Of a stretch of DNA of 64,000 bases, positions 1 to 8,436 are shown piece by piece. This DNA is from Lancefieldella sp. Marseille-Q7238 (GTDB lineage: Bacteria; Actinomycetota; Coriobacteriia; Coriobacteriales; Atopobiaceae), in NCBI RefSeq assembly GCF_949152215.1, contig NZ_OX424407.1, forward strand, positions 1,430,530 through 1,494,529, written 5' to 3'. The notes beneath the pieces were generated by a model, which saw nothing but the letters and a program-made list of their open reading frames with translations, was not told where the DNA came from and did no database searches. The position numbers were made by a program, and so were the translations under genes. Position 1 is the first letter of the stretch, and each line of letters opens with the position of its first letter.

Positions 1-203
1 TCACCCTTGAGGAAACTTTCCTGGGAGGCAAGAGCGTTTATCGGGTAGCGTTTTAGCGTTTAATTGTCTGTCGTGTTGTTATTGTTGTTGATGGTGGTCG
101 TATAGCCACTCGCCTTTTTGCGTTCCGGCTTTCCGACTTTCCGACAACCTATCATCATGTTGAATTCTTGTGCTGAGGAGAGCGTTGTAAGAAAGCGGGG
201 AAT

Positions 204-647
204 ATGGAGTTCTACTCCCATGATTATCTGGTTCATCGAGCAAGTACGCTTGATTGGACTCAGGCGATTCTTTTTGCGCTTGTTGCGCTTCTGCTGGTGT
301 TTGCGCTCGTACATTATTTTCGGGACCGTCAAAATTCAAAGTATCGAGAGCTCGCCCTTATCGCCCTCTTTTCGCTGATTTTTCTGGGTCTACTGCAACT
401 CGATCGCGTTATGGAAGTCGATCGGGTGAACAAACACTATTCAGCGGTTGTATCGTCGCAGGAGAGTATCGCCCGTACTATGAACGTTGATACCGGCAAG
501 GTCTATGTGGCCCTTGATGAGAAGGGTGATCAGTCATATATAGAGGTAGACGGCAAATATTATCGCATCTTGAAGAATGGCGAGAGGGGCTATGTGCTTG
601 AACGCGTTGATTTAGTAGGCACCGATATTCGCCACGTTGAGGAGTAG
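204..647 (+). CDS. DUF3290 family membrane protein
   Basis: A 147-residue protein of unknown function that resembles the DUF3290 family. Two hydrophobic segments (about residues 20-38 and 47-63) are followed by a soluble domain with the family-like ending in which a 'YYRI' strand precedes 'YVLERVDLV'. The ATG start sits about 10 bases after a purine-rich GAAAGCGGGG stretch. The stop is only five bases before a DUF421 gene, and this DUF3290-DUF421 pair is a recurrent arrangement in Firmicutes and related monoderms. The two products therefore probably form one membrane complex (inference). No catalytic motif is visible. The preceding 203 bases contain no gene I can support. Confidence 0.8.
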   Translation: MEFYSHDYLVHRASTLDWTQAILFALVALLLVFALVHYFRDRQNSKYRELALIALFSLIFLGLLQLDRVMEVDRVNKHYSAVVSSQESIARTMNVDTGKVYVALDEKGDQSYIEVDGKYYRILKNGERGYVLERVDLVGTDIRHVEE

Positions 648-651
648 TTGC

Positions 652-1281
652 ATGAACTTTTATCTGGAAGTTGCCATTAAGCTCATCATCGGCTTATTTT
701 CACTTGTGCTTGCCATCAATGTAAGTGGCAAGGGGAATCTTGCCCCTACAGCCGCCATTGATCAGGTTCAGAACTTTGTTCTCGGCGGTATTGTCGGCGG
801 CATGATTTATAACAGCTCTATTACTATTTTGCAGTATACGCTGGTACTTCTCATCTGGCTTATCCTTGTGATGACGCTTCGCTGGCTGCGCACCAATAAC
901 ATGCTGGTGAAGCATGTTATTGACGGTAAGCCCATCATTGTTATCGACAGAGGCAATCTGTTGGTGGAAAATTGCCGCAAGGCGGGTCTGACCGCCTATG
1001 ACATCTCGCTTAAACTGCGTCAAGCTGGAGTAAACTACACCTCCGATGTCAAGCGCGCTATTCTTGAGCAGAACGGTCAGCTTATTATTGTGCAGCATGG
1101 TGAGCAAAGCCCACGTTTTCCGCTTATTACTGACGGACAGGTACAGGAGAATATTCTTGACGCGTTGGATTTAGCGGAGGACTGGCTTGAAAACGAACTC
1201 AAGCGTCAAGGTATTCTGTCGCCTGCCGAAGTGTATTTAGCTGAGTACAATGACGGAAAGCTCGACATCACAAAGTACTAG
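652..1281 (+). CDS. DUF421 (YetF/YdfS-type) membrane protein
   Basis: A 209-residue protein with about three N-terminal membrane helices (residues 4-25, about 40-60 and 64-82). These are followed by the cytoplasmic DUF421 domain: 'GKPIIVIDRGNLLVENCRKAGLT' region, then 'LKLRQAGV' and the 'AILEQNGQLIIV' strand. All of these match YetF-like proteins. Function is unknown; relatives in Bacillus have been linked to spores and stress. I chose the ATG at 652 because a GAGGAG ribosome site at 639-644 is well spaced from it; an in-frame TTG at 637 lies on top of that site. It is co-transcribed with the DUF3290 gene just upstream. Confidence 0.85.
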   Translation: MNFYLEVAIKLIIGLFSLVLAINVSGKGNLAPTAAIDQVQNFVLGGIVGGMIYNSSITILQYTLVLLIWLILVMTLRWLRTNNMLVKHVIDGKPIIVIDRGNLLVENCRKAGLTAYDISLKLRQAGVNYTSDVKRAILEQNGQLIIVQHGEQSPRFPLITDGQVQENILDALDLAEDWLENELKRQGILSPAEVYLAEYNDGKLDITKY

Positions 1282-1349
1282 CTATAGATAACGTTCTATG
1301 GAGCGACGTTCTACCCGTGGATACAAGTGCCTGTCAGTCAAATGATCTG

Positions 1350-2210
1350 CTAGTCAACGCCTTGTACGCCAATGCCCACGAGGCCGGGGCCGGTGTGAAC
1401 CAAGAGATCCGGTCCTATGTCGGCGGTTATGAAGTCGATGATATTGGGAATTTCTTGCCGCAAGCGTTCTTTCATTTCAGCGTACATGAGGCTGGGCGCT
1501 GAACATGAAATGGCCAGGTGTACCTGCGCGTGCTTTCTGGCCTCATCTGCTACGAGCGCAACTTCGCCCTTGAGGGATTTTTCCCAGCCACGGGTGCGTT
1601 TGGCAATGCCGTATTTGCCATTTGGCTCGCATGTAAGAACGGGCTTAATGTTAAGTACGGATCCGATGCGATAGACCGCTTCGCTGATGCGTCCTCCTTT
1701 GTGCAGGAAGTCTAGGGCCGGAACAGAAAAGAATACATGCGTCTTTCGGGAAGCTTCTTCAAGTTTTTCGCCGATTTGCTCGTAAGGGACGCCCGCCTCT
1801 ATCAGTCGAACCGCTTCAATGACAATCAATCCGGCCGCGACGCCGATGTTTTTAGTATCAACGACCGTAATAGGAAAGTCTGAGATGTCATCAGCAATCA
1901 TGCGGACAGTATCGCATGTTGCCGAGAGTCCTGAAGAGATGCACACGAAAATCGCGGCGTCGTAGCCTGCGGCCTTGGCATCTTCAAAAAGTGAGCGAAT
2001 CGTTTCCGGCGAGGGCAGGGAAGTGCTGGGGATTTCTTCATCAAAGCGGGCGGCCAGCTGTTCTGGGGTAATGTCGACCATTGACTCATAGGAGCTGCCG
2101 TCAGAATAATTGATACGGAGGGGAGCTACGCGGATGTCGTGCGCGGCTATAAACTCCGCCGGCGTATTGGTGCCCGAATCGGTAAGAACGGCAATTCTTT
2201 TCTCGGCCAT
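1350..2210 (-). CDS. DegV family fatty-acid-binding protein
   Basis: A 286-residue DegV-fold protein. Members bind a fatty acid and, in several Gram-positives, act as the FakB subunit that presents it to the kinase FakA. Visible family signatures are the opening 'IAVLTDSGTNTP', the 'STSLPSPE' segment near residue 60, 'FVCISSGLSAT' in the middle and 'FLHKGGRI' near residue 165, followed by the 'GSVLNIKPVL' strand. I chose the ATG at 2210, which has a GGAGCG site just upstream; an upstream TTG at 2222 would overlap that site. No fakA partner is nearby. The gene is divergent from nhaA across a 172-base gap that holds small palindromes. Confidence 0.9.
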   Translation of the reverse strand: MAEKRIAVLTDSGTNTPAEFIAAHDIRVAPLRINYSDGSSYESMVDITPEQLAARFDEEIPSTSLPSPETIRSLFEDAKAAGYDAAIFVCISSGLSATCDTVRMIADDISDFPITVVDTKNIGVAAGLIVIEAVRLIEAGVPYEQIGEKLEEASRKTHVFFSVPALDFLHKGGRISEAVYRIGSVLNIKPVLTCEPNGKYGIAKRTRGWEKSLKGEVALVADEARKHAQVHLAISCSAPSLMYAEMKERLRQEIPNIIDFITADIGPDLLVHTGPGLVGIGVQGVD

Positions 2211-2232
2211 AGATCGCTCCAACCCGTCAACT

Positions 2233-2256
2233 ATGAAAGTTTCATAAAAAATGAAA
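2233..2256. promoter_or_regulatory. Palindromic ATGAAA/TTTCAT half-sites in divergent region
   Basis: ATGAAA-G-TTTCAT forms a 13-base near-perfect palindrome at 2233-2245. A third half-site, ATGAAA, follows at 2251-2256, so TTTCAT-AAAAA-ATGAAA is also an inverted repeat. The cluster lies in the gap between the divergent degV-like and nhaA genes, starting 23 bases upstream of the degV-like start. It could be an operator for either gene. The regulator is unknown. Confidence 0.4.
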
Positions 2257-2382
2257 CCGTAAGATGTTGATGCAACTCAATATAACGGTAAAACACCGAT
2301 ATATCTTATGACAACTCTACCCAATATGTCCCGGTACAAAAAGAGGAAAACGGCGGGTATCCGTAAACGCATGGTAAACTGA

Positions 2383-3801
2383 ATGCCGAGCGTTTTTACA
2401 TTTCCCAGGCCAGATAGGTTGGACATGTCAAGTATTTACGGCGAGCCGGCTGTTGTTAAAAGAATCGAATACCGCACGGAGGTGCGTAAATTCACGTCAA
2501 ATGGAACGATTGCCGCGGCTGTCATGGTTATGGCTGCGCTCGTTGCGCTTGTGGTAGCCAACTCACCCGCTCATGAGGCTGTCGAGAAGTTCTTTGAGTC
2601 GGAGCTCTCTGTTCAGGTAGGCGTATTTGCGGCTCATATGTCGTTTGAAACGTTTGTCAATGATTTCTTGATGGCCATCTTTTTCCTGCTTGTTGGTATC
2701 GAGCTCAAGTATGAAGTTACGGTAGGACAACTTCGCCGCCCTCGTCAGGCGATGCTTCCGATGCTGGCGGCCGCCGGCGGCGTGGTAGTTCCCGCCTGCG
2801 TGTACCTGCTTTGCAACTATGGCGGAGCCATGCACGGATGGGCTACGCCCATTGCTACCGACATCGCCTTTGCCCTTGGCGTTATGAGTTTGCTTGGAAA
2901 TCGCATTTCTTCTCAAACTAAGGTATTTTTTCAGACCTTGGCCATTGCCGACGACATCCTTGCTATTGTGGTTATCGCTTTGTTTTACGGTCAGACACCC
3001 AGTATCGCGTGGTGCGCGGCGGCGCTTGGAGTCATATTGATTCTATGGGGCATGAGCCGCATGAAGCTGTACACATCGGCGCCGTATCTCGTTGCCGGAC
3101 TGGTTCTTTGGGTCTGTATGTATCACTCAGGTATCCACGCGACACTTGCTGGCGTTATTCTGGCGTTTTTCCTGCCAAGCCGCTCTGACGTTCGGCTGAA
3201 TAATCTGGGCGGCTGGCTTGAAAGCCGTGCCCGCGACCTTAACGCCAACTATGACGATGAGCATCACATTTTGGGTCAGCATGACTTTACGCGCGGGGCT
3301 CTTCGTGTCGAGCAGGTCATGCATCATGTGACGCCGCCTCTGCAGCGAGTTGAGCGCTATATTTCTGTGCCGGTCAACTTTCTTATCCTGCCATTGTTTG
3401 CCTTCGCAAATGCTCAGGTGACGCTTATGGGTTCTGATTTCGGCGCCATCATCGCTAATCCCGTAGCCTATGGTACGTTTTTCGGCGCTATCTTTGGCAA
3501 GCCCGCAGGCATCATTCTTACCACGCTGGTTCTAGTTAAGCTTGGCGTCTGCAAGCTTCCGAAGCGCGTGAGCTGGACGCAGGTCATAGCCGTTGGTCTT
3601 ATGGGTGGCCTTGGCTTTACCATGTCGATTCTTATCTCCGGTCTTGCGTTCAACAATCCTCAGGATATCCTCGCCGCCAAATGCGCCATTCTCGCCGGAT
3701 CGTTCGTTGCTGGCCTGTTGGGAATTGTCTTTATTCGCATTGTTGACGCCGTTCATGTACATAAGACTTTAGGCGAGAAAAGCAAGTCGTCAAAAAAGTA
3801 A
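2383..3801 (+). CDS. nhaA: Na+/H+ antiporter NhaA
   Basis: A 472-residue integral membrane protein of the NhaA family, which exchanges internal sodium for external protons and supports pH and sodium homeostasis. The signature 'LAIADDILAI' is present, with the paired aspartates near residues 190-191 that correspond to the ion-binding Asp pair of Escherichia coli NhaA. 'TPIATDIAFALGVMSLLG' (TM4 region) and the C-terminal 'GLMGGLGFTMSILISGLAF' are also clear. It is longer than the E. coli protein (388 residues), with extra N-terminal residues and a hydrophilic insert around residues 265-320. The start is uncertain: the ATG at 2383 has no good ribosome site, and an ATG at 2425 is possible. Confidence 0.93.
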   Translation: MPSVFTFPRPDRLDMSSIYGEPAVVKRIEYRTEVRKFTSNGTIAAAVMVMAALVALVVANSPAHEAVEKFFESELSVQVGVFAAHMSFETFVNDFLMAIFFLLVGIELKYEVTVGQLRRPRQAMLPMLAAAGGVVVPACVYLLCNYGGAMHGWATPIATDIAFALGVMSLLGNRISSQTKVFFQTLAIADDILAIVVIALFYGQTPSIAWCAAALGVILILWGMSRMKLYTSAPYLVAGLVLWVCMYHSGIHATLAGVILAFFLPSRSDVRLNNLGGWLESRARDLNANYDDEHHILGQHDFTRGALRVEQVMHHVTPPLQRVERYISVPVNFLILPLFAFANAQVTLMGSDFGAIIANPVAYGTFFGAIFGKPAGIILTTLVLVKLGVCKLPKRVSWTQVIAVGLMGGLGFTMSILISGLAFNNPQDILAAKCAILAGSFVAGLLGIVFIRIVDAVHVHKTLGEKSKSSKK

Positions 3802-3803
3802 GC

Positions 3804-4064
3804 TTATTCTACGGTGCCGTATGTGTAGCCCCAGCCGTGAGCGGTCACAATGGAGTTTATCTGGTCGCAGAGCGTAGCGCGCTTGTATCTGCCTGATGGG
3901 ATAAGGTTAATGACTTCGAGAAGGTCAGCGTTAAGGTCGTCAATTTCCGCCCGAACTAAGACATCGATGTTTGAAACGAAGCCTGAAGGAGAGCGTTTGT
4001 ACACGTTATCGACCAATCGCTGCAGATCGCCATACGCGTCCGCGCGAACACCCGGTTTAGCCAT
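3804..4064 (-). CDS. Small conserved-looking hypothetical protein (86 aa)
   Basis: An 86-residue, mostly alpha-helical soluble protein that I do not recognise. The ATG at 4064 is preceded by a very strong ribosome site (GGAGGAGC on the minus strand), so I prefer it to an in-frame upstream codon at 4079. That site is the main reason to believe the gene is real. Its 3' end is only two bases from the convergent end of nhaA. The sequence has no membrane segment and no cysteine pairs. It includes a 'LIPSGRYKRATLCDQINSIV' stretch that looks like a small nucleic-acid- or protein-binding helix pair, but no function can be assigned. Confidence 0.6.
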   Translation of the reverse strand: MAKPGVRADAYGDLQRLVDNVYKRSPSGFVSNIDVLVRAEIDDLNADLLEVINLIPSGRYKRATLCDQINSIVTAHGWGYTYGTVE

Positions 4065-4175
4065 AGCTCCTCCAATCACAATCCTTGCGTGACAGTCTAC
4101 CAGCTTTTTGAGACTGAGCTGATTGTTGTCCTATCTCCCCTCTATACTTCTGTATATGGTTCAAAGGGGGATACT

Positions 4176-5570
4176 ATGCCAGTCAAGCTAGATCAAGAAC
4201 TTTTTCAGCACATGCTTCCGCAGCAAGCGAACGCCTATCAGCTGATGAGTGATGCCGAACTCAACGCGGCGCTTGAGGCAATCGGAAAAGAAGCGCAGGA
4301 GGTTTCAGAGAAGCATCTGGCGCTTGATATGGCGCGCGGCAAGCCGAGTCCTGAGCAGACGGCGCTGTCACGTCCCTTGCTCGATTTGCTAACTTCTGCG
4401 TCTGACCTTACGGATGGAGCTTCGTTTGCGGACAATTACGGAGACCCCGATGGCCTGCCGTCTGCCCGCACGCTTGCGGCTGAGCTGCTGGACGTTGACC
4501 CCGCGCAGGTCATTGTTGCCGGTTCTTCAAGCCTGAATCTTATGCACGACGTGCTTGATATGGCATATACGCACGGTATTGCCGGCCAAAAGCCATGGGC
4601 GCAGCAGGCGTCTGAGCTTGCAGCTGCGCATCCCGGCGAGAAGCTCAAGTTCCTTTGTCCGGTTCCGGGATATGACCGTCATTTTCGTATTACCGAGTAT
4701 TATGGCTTCGAAAACGTTCCGGTGCCCATGACTGAGCACGGCCCCGATATGAAGTACGTGCGCATGCTTGTGGAGGGCGATTCTACCGTTAAAGGCATGT
4801 GGTGCGTGCCGCGCTTTGCGAACCCTTCGGGCGTCAGTTACTCCGATGAGGTTGTGCGCGCCTTTGCCTCGCTTCGCCCTGCGGCGCCGGACTTTCGCGT
4901 TATGTGGGACAACGCGTACGCGTATCATACATTTGCGCGGCCCGGCGAGACCTGCGCGTCCTTGATGAATATCTTTGACGCCCTTGCTCAGGCGGGCAGA
5001 GATGATCTTGTCATTGAGTTCGCCTCCACCGCTAAAGTGACGTTCCCATCGTCGGGTATGGCTTGGGTGTGTGCTTCCGAGAAGGACATTCAGGAGATAC
5101 GCGCGTCCTTCTCGGTGCGGCGCGTGTCGCCGGAAAAGCTGTTGCAGCTTGCGCATGTGCGCTTTCTCAAGGACAGGGCGGGCCTTGAGGCGCATATGGA
5201 GCGTCATGCGGAACTTTTACGCCCTCGCTTTGAGCTGGTAGAACGTAAGCTGACGGACGGTTTGGGTAAGCTCGCCGTGGCTGCATGGTCGCATCCAAAG
5301 GGTGGCTATTTTGTATCGTTTAACGGGCCTGTCGGCTCTGCTCGCGCTATTGTGTCCCGGACGCGTGAGATGGGCGTGAAGCTGACGTCTGCAGGAGCTA
5401 CCTGGCCGTCAGGCAACGATCCTTTTGACTCCAATATTCGTATTGCCCCAAGTTATCCCAGCCTGAAGGAGCTTTCCCAAGCGCTTGACGTATTTGTCAT
5501 CGCGGTCAAGCAGGTGGCCGCGCGATTGGCGAAAGTTGACAGGGGACAGTACGCTTTTGGAGACCGTTGA
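4176..5570 (+). CDS. Type Ic aspartate aminotransferase-like PLP enzyme
   Basis: A 464-residue fold-type I aminotransferase of the Asp_aminotransf (PF12897-like) group, sometimes called subgroup Ic aspartate aminotransferases, which are common in actinobacteria. Family features are 'DMARGKPSPEQ' near residue 45, 'YGDPDGLPSAR' near residue 88, 'CPVPGYDRHF' near residue 160, and 'ASTAKVTFPSSGMAW', whose lysine (about K287) would hold the pyridoxal phosphate. It probably transfers the amino group of aspartate to 2-oxoglutarate. The ATG at 4176 follows an AAAGGGGG ribosome site at 4163-4170; longer upstream reading is not needed. It stands alone as a transcription unit with a hairpin directly after its stop. 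Confidence 0.85.
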   Translation: MPVKLDQELFQHMLPQQANAYQLMSDAELNAALEAIGKEAQEVSEKHLALDMARGKPSPEQTALSRPLLDLLTSASDLTDGASFADNYGDPDGLPSARTLAAELLDVDPAQVIVAGSSSLNLMHDVLDMAYTHGIAGQKPWAQQASELAAAHPGEKLKFLCPVPGYDRHFRITEYYGFENVPVPMTEHGPDMKYVRMLVEGDSTVKGMWCVPRFANPSGVSYSDEVVRAFASLRPAAPDFRVMWDNAYAYHTFARPGETCASLMNIFDALAQAGRDDLVIEFASTAKVTFPSSGMAWVCASEKDIQEIRASFSVRRVSPEKLLQLAHVRFLKDRAGLEAHMERHAELLRPRFELVERKLTDGLGKLAVAAWSHPKGGYFVSFNGPVGSARAIVSRTREMGVKLTSAGATWPSGNDPFDSNIRIAPSYPSLKELSQALDVFVIAVKQVAARLAKVDRGQYAFGDR

Positions 5571-5572
5571 GT

Positions 5573-5592
5573 TCTGTAGAATTTTCTACAGA
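5573..5592 (+). terminator. Perfect hairpin after the aminotransferase gene
   Basis: Nine-base arms TCTGTAGAA and TTCTACAGA separated by TT begin three bases after the aminotransferase stop. Only a short GAGGTTTT follows, so this is either a weak intrinsic terminator or a palindromic operator for the TPR gene downstream. The arm core GTAGAA/TTCTAC recurs as a palindrome at 41686-41698. Confidence 0.5.
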
Positions 5593-5698
5593 GGTTTTGC
5601 GGGCTTTCGCGAATGCGCAATCTGTCGTACTCTGAACAGTCAGTGTACAGCCGGCGTCATTCGCCCGAGGTGTTTTGAAACCATGAGAGGTGTTATTC

Positions 5699-6466
5699 AT
5701 GCCAAAAAAGGCATCAGGACATACGAGAAATACGCGCAGCTCCAAAGCCCGTACGGAGGCCGATGAAATTCAAGCTGCGAAAGATAGCGCGAACGAAAAG
5801 GCAAAACGCGACGGCGGTGGTTCGTGCCGCATGTCGATGGGAAAAAAGATTGCGGTCGGTATATTCTCTCTCTTTATCGCCCTTTCAATGATGATTCCCT
5901 CACTGGCGATGATTTTTGGCAGGAGCAATTCTCAGACAACCGTGACCAAGACAAGCTCGTCTAAATCTGGACAAGAGGCGTCTACGCCGGACGCGGTCAA
6001 TGCGAAGTATTCCGCTCAGGCTCAGGAGCTCAGCGATGAGATTACCGATAACCCCGACAATCTTGCGGCAGTGCTGAAGCTTGCGCAAACGCATTTGAAT
6101 TGGGGAGTTGAGCTCCGCAAGATTGCCTCAGACGATACCGTAAAGCAGCAGGCTGATGAGTATATTACCAAGTCGCTCAGCGAGTATGATACCTATCTTG
6201 CAAAAAGCGATTCAGATGAAGTCCGTGCAGATCGCGCCATCGCACAATTTCAGTCTGGCGATGAGAACGGCGCCGTTGAAGCTCTCAAGGCGCTGACCGG
6301 AAAGTCTCCCGACTGCGCGCTGGCATGGCTTAACCTTGGCATGATTTATCTGAAGATGGGAAATGCGGACGATGCTGACGCCGCGCTTCAAAAGGCGGTT
6401 GAGGCCGATGCTGACGGATCGCAAAACGTCCGCCCCATAGCGCAAAAGCTGCTCGACGCCAAGTAA
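5699..6466 (+). CDS. Membrane-anchored TPR protein
   Basis: A 255-residue protein with a basic, hydrophilic N-terminus of about 50 residues and one membrane helix (about residues 53-72, 'IAVGIFSLFIALSMMIPSLAM'). It then has a Ser/Thr-rich linker and a C-terminal tetratricopeptide region. The last repeat, 'CALAWLNLGMIYLKMGNADDADAALQKAVEADAD', is a clear TPR. The helical repeats should face the outside, given the positive N-terminus. Such proteins scaffold other proteins, and no specific partner is evident. ATG 5699 follows GAGAGGTG. It precedes the STAS-tatB-tatC-topA row. Confidence 0.75.
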   Translation: MPKKASGHTRNTRSSKARTEADEIQAAKDSANEKAKRDGGGSCRMSMGKKIAVGIFSLFIALSMMIPSLAMIFGRSNSQTTVTKTSSSKSGQEASTPDAVNAKYSAQAQELSDEITDNPDNLAAVLKLAQTHLNWGVELRKIASDDTVKQQADEYITKSLSEYDTYLAKSDSDEVRADRAIAQFQSGDENGAVEALKALTGKSPDCALAWLNLGMIYLKMGNADDADAALQKAVEADADGSQNVRPIAQKLLDAK

Positions 6467-6497
6467 GGATAACACTAAGGGGTACACTACAACTCTT

Positions 6498-6525
6498 ATA
6501 TGTTCTCGAAAAATATGTTCTCGAA
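6498..6525 (+). repeat. 13-bp direct repeat upstream of STAS gene
   Basis: ATATGTTCTCGAA occurs at 6498-6510 and again, identically, at 6513-6525, a 15-base period. It ends 35 bases before the start codon of the STAS gene. Position and spacing suggest a regulator-binding pair or an extended promoter duplication. No clear -35/-10 pair was recognised. Confidence 0.55.
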
Positions 6526-6560
6526 GAATCTTTGAGGATATCGCCACAGAAGGGGGAACA

Positions 6561-6887
6561 ATGGCTCTCGATATTACAACTACGCAGGAAGCGGAACATA
6601 TGCTCATTCAGGTTGCGGGAGAAGTTGACGTCTCAAATGCCGCTGAACTCCGCACGGCGCTTGAAAGCGCGCTGGCCGACAGATCCGCGAAAGTTGAGAT
6701 AGACTTTACGGATGTTTCGTATATTGACTCAACGGGTATTGGTGTTTTAGTGGGAGCCGCGCATCGTGCCCACGAGACTGGGGCAACCTTTACAGTTGCT
6801 CATCCTCAAAAAAATGTGGCGCGTGTGTTTGATCTTCTTGGGGTTTCGGAAGATTTGCATGTTTGCGCTGACGATGAAAGACGATGA
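6561..6887 (+). CDS. STAS-domain anti-sigma factor antagonist-like protein
   Basis: A 108-residue single STAS domain like SpoIIAA/RsbV, which bind and neutralise anti-sigma kinases when unphosphorylated. The phosphorylation-loop motif 'YIDSTGIGVLVG' is present (Ser57/Thr58 region), followed by 'AHRAHETGATFTVAHPQKNVARVFDLLGV', typical of the family. The start at 6561 has a GAAGGGGGA ribosome site. No anti-sigma kinase (RsbW/SpoIIAB) or sigma factor lies nearby, so the partner must be elsewhere. It sits 18 bases before tatB, probably in one transcript. A 13-bp direct repeat precedes it. Confidence 0.85.
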   Translation: MALDITTTQEAEHMLIQVAGEVDVSNAAELRTALESALADRSAKVEIDFTDVSYIDSTGIGVLVGAAHRAHETGATFTVAHPQKNVARVFDLLGVSEDLHVCADDERR

Positions 6888-6905
6888 TCCGAAAGGGTTA
6901 AAGAC

Positions 6906-7568
6906 GTGTTTGGTATTGGTGAGACAGAGCTCGTTTTAATCTTGCTCTTTTCGTTTTTAGTTTTCGGGCCTGACAAACTGCCTGGCATGGGTCGCACGCT
7001 TGGACGAGCGCTGCGCCAGTTCAGAAATGCCCAGGAAGGGTTCAATAAAGTAGTCCAATCCGATCTTTTGGATCCGGCGGCTGACGCTTTGAACGAAAAA
7101 CCAAAGCGTTCCGAAAAACTCCGTTCCGCCGCGTCCGATGATTCTGATCTTGATTCAGACGCGCCAAAGCAAGAAACGTTTGCTGAGCGTCGTGCCCGCC
7201 TTAAGGCGGAGCGTGAAGCTGCCGAGAAGAGCCAGGGAGCAGAAGCGACGCAAGCTCCCGCAGCGGACGTTGCACCCGACAATGTCCCCGCCGCGGAGCC
7301 GGATACCGAATCGCGCTCTGAAGCGGTGCCCGAAGTGGCACCTGAAGCGAAACCTAAAGCGGCTTCTGAAGCCTCGTCTGAGCCTGCAAAAAAGGAAAAC
7401 ACCGCGCGCGATCTCTACAATTTGGGAGATAGACGTTCTTCTCGTGCGCAAAACGACGCCAAAAAGAAAGCCCGTCCCGCCTCAGAAGACACGTCAGAGG
7501 CGCCCGCGGACGCAAACGCTTCCGCCAAATCCGCTACATCTGGGGAGGAGGGTGAAGATCAGGAGTAA
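6906..7568 (+). CDS. tatB: Sec-independent translocase TatB (TatA/B family)
   Basis: A 220-residue TatA/B-family protein. Residues 1-21 form the short N-terminal membrane helix with the family glycine ('MFGIGETELVLILLFSFLVFG'). The hinge 'FGPDKLPGMGRTLGRALRQFRNAQEGF' and amphipathic helix follow, then a long Ala/Glu/Lys/Pro-rich charged tail. The length and the Glu in 'GETELVLI' favour TatB over TatA. TatB with TatC forms the receptor for twin-arginine signal peptides. The start is GTG 6906. tatC follows 17 bases later. TatA is not in the window, unless this protein does both jobs as in minimal Gram-positive Tat systems. Confidence 0.85.
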   Translation: MFGIGETELVLILLFSFLVFGPDKLPGMGRTLGRALRQFRNAQEGFNKVVQSDLLDPAADALNEKPKRSEKLRSAASDDSDLDSDAPKQETFAERRARLKAEREAAEKSQGAEATQAPAADVAPDNVPAAEPDTESRSEAVPEVAPEAKPKAASEASSEPAKKENTARDLYNLGDRRSSRAQNDAKKKARPASEDTSEAPADANASAKSATSGEEGEDQE

Positions 7569-7585
7569 TCCTGTCTTCGATCAGT

Positions 7586-8362
7586 ATGCCTATTACTCCG
7601 GCTCGCATGCCTTTGATGGACCACCTTGGCGAACTCCGCCGTCGCTTGACTATTGTGGTGGTGTCTGTATTTGTGACCGCTATTGTGGTGTATTTCGCGA
7701 CGCCCGCGTTGATTGAGGTTCTCACCAATCCTATCCGCGAATTTTTAACGGGCGGAACGCTGACTGTCCTTTCGGTCTTGGGTGGCTTCTCGATTCGTTT
7801 CAAAGTAGCGTTTTTCTTCGCGTTTATTATCTGTACGCCCATTATTATCTGGGAAGTTATGGCGTTTTTCCTTCCGGCTCTTAACGAGAAGGAAAGGCGC
7901 TGGGTGGTTCCTACCGTTGCTGCCATGGTATTTTTGTTCTTCTTCGGCATGATTTTCTGCTATTTCATTATCCTCAACACCGCTTTTGGCTGGCTCATTC
8001 AGCAATCCACCGAATTTGCCTCTACGCTCAACGAGGCGGAGGACTATCTCAGCATTATCATCATGTTTGAGATTGGATTTGGCATTGCGTTTCAGCTGCC
8101 GCTGGTCATTTTCTACCTCGCTATCCTTCACCTTGTGCCGTACAAAACACTTCGCGAACAGTGGCGCTATGTATATGTGGGACTTCTTGTCCTGTCGGCG
8201 GTTGTGACGCCTGACGCCTCGCCTGTTACCATGGCGCTTATGTTTGCGGCTCTCATTTTGCTGTATGAGGTAGCGCTTGGTGTGGCGCGTTCTGTCATCA
8301 TTGCGCGAGACGGCAAAGCGGCCTTAAAGTGGACGCGTGAAGAATATGCGAATCGTGACTAA
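7586..8362 (+). CDS. tatC: Sec-independent translocase TatC
   Basis: A 258-residue polytopic protein of the TatC family with six predicted membrane helices. It begins with the family signature 'MDHLGELRRRLTIVVVSV'. The conserved 'FFFAFIICTPIIIWEVMAFFLPALNEKERR' and the 'FEIGFGIAFQLPLVIFYLA' stretch (with the functional Glu/Gln region) are present, as is 'ALILLYEVAL' at the end. It binds RR signal peptides with TatB. The exact start is uncertain: ATG 7586 lacks a close ribosome site, and ATG 7607 is an alternative. Three proteins with RR signal peptides are encoded in this window (28702, 30128, 59065). Confidence 0.93.
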   Translation: MPITPARMPLMDHLGELRRRLTIVVVSVFVTAIVVYFATPALIEVLTNPIREFLTGGTLTVLSVLGGFSIRFKVAFFFAFIICTPIIIWEVMAFFLPALNEKERRWVVPTVAAMVFLFFFGMIFCYFIILNTAFGWLIQQSTEFASTLNEAEDYLSIIIMFEIGFGIAFQLPLVIFYLAILHLVPYKTLREQWRYVYVGLLVLSAVVTPDASPVTMALMFAALILLYEVALGVARSVIIARDGKAALKWTREEYANRD

Positions 8363-8436
8363 TCAGACGCCTATGGGCTGCTTTGATGGAGCCAATCTGC
8401 CAAGATGTATGACAAGGCGTTGAGAAAGGCATTTCC

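Noticed and set aside
1-203. Short frames on both strands in the first 203 bases
   Set aside because: They lack ribosome sites and recognisable sequence; the region is best left as upstream noncoding DNA.
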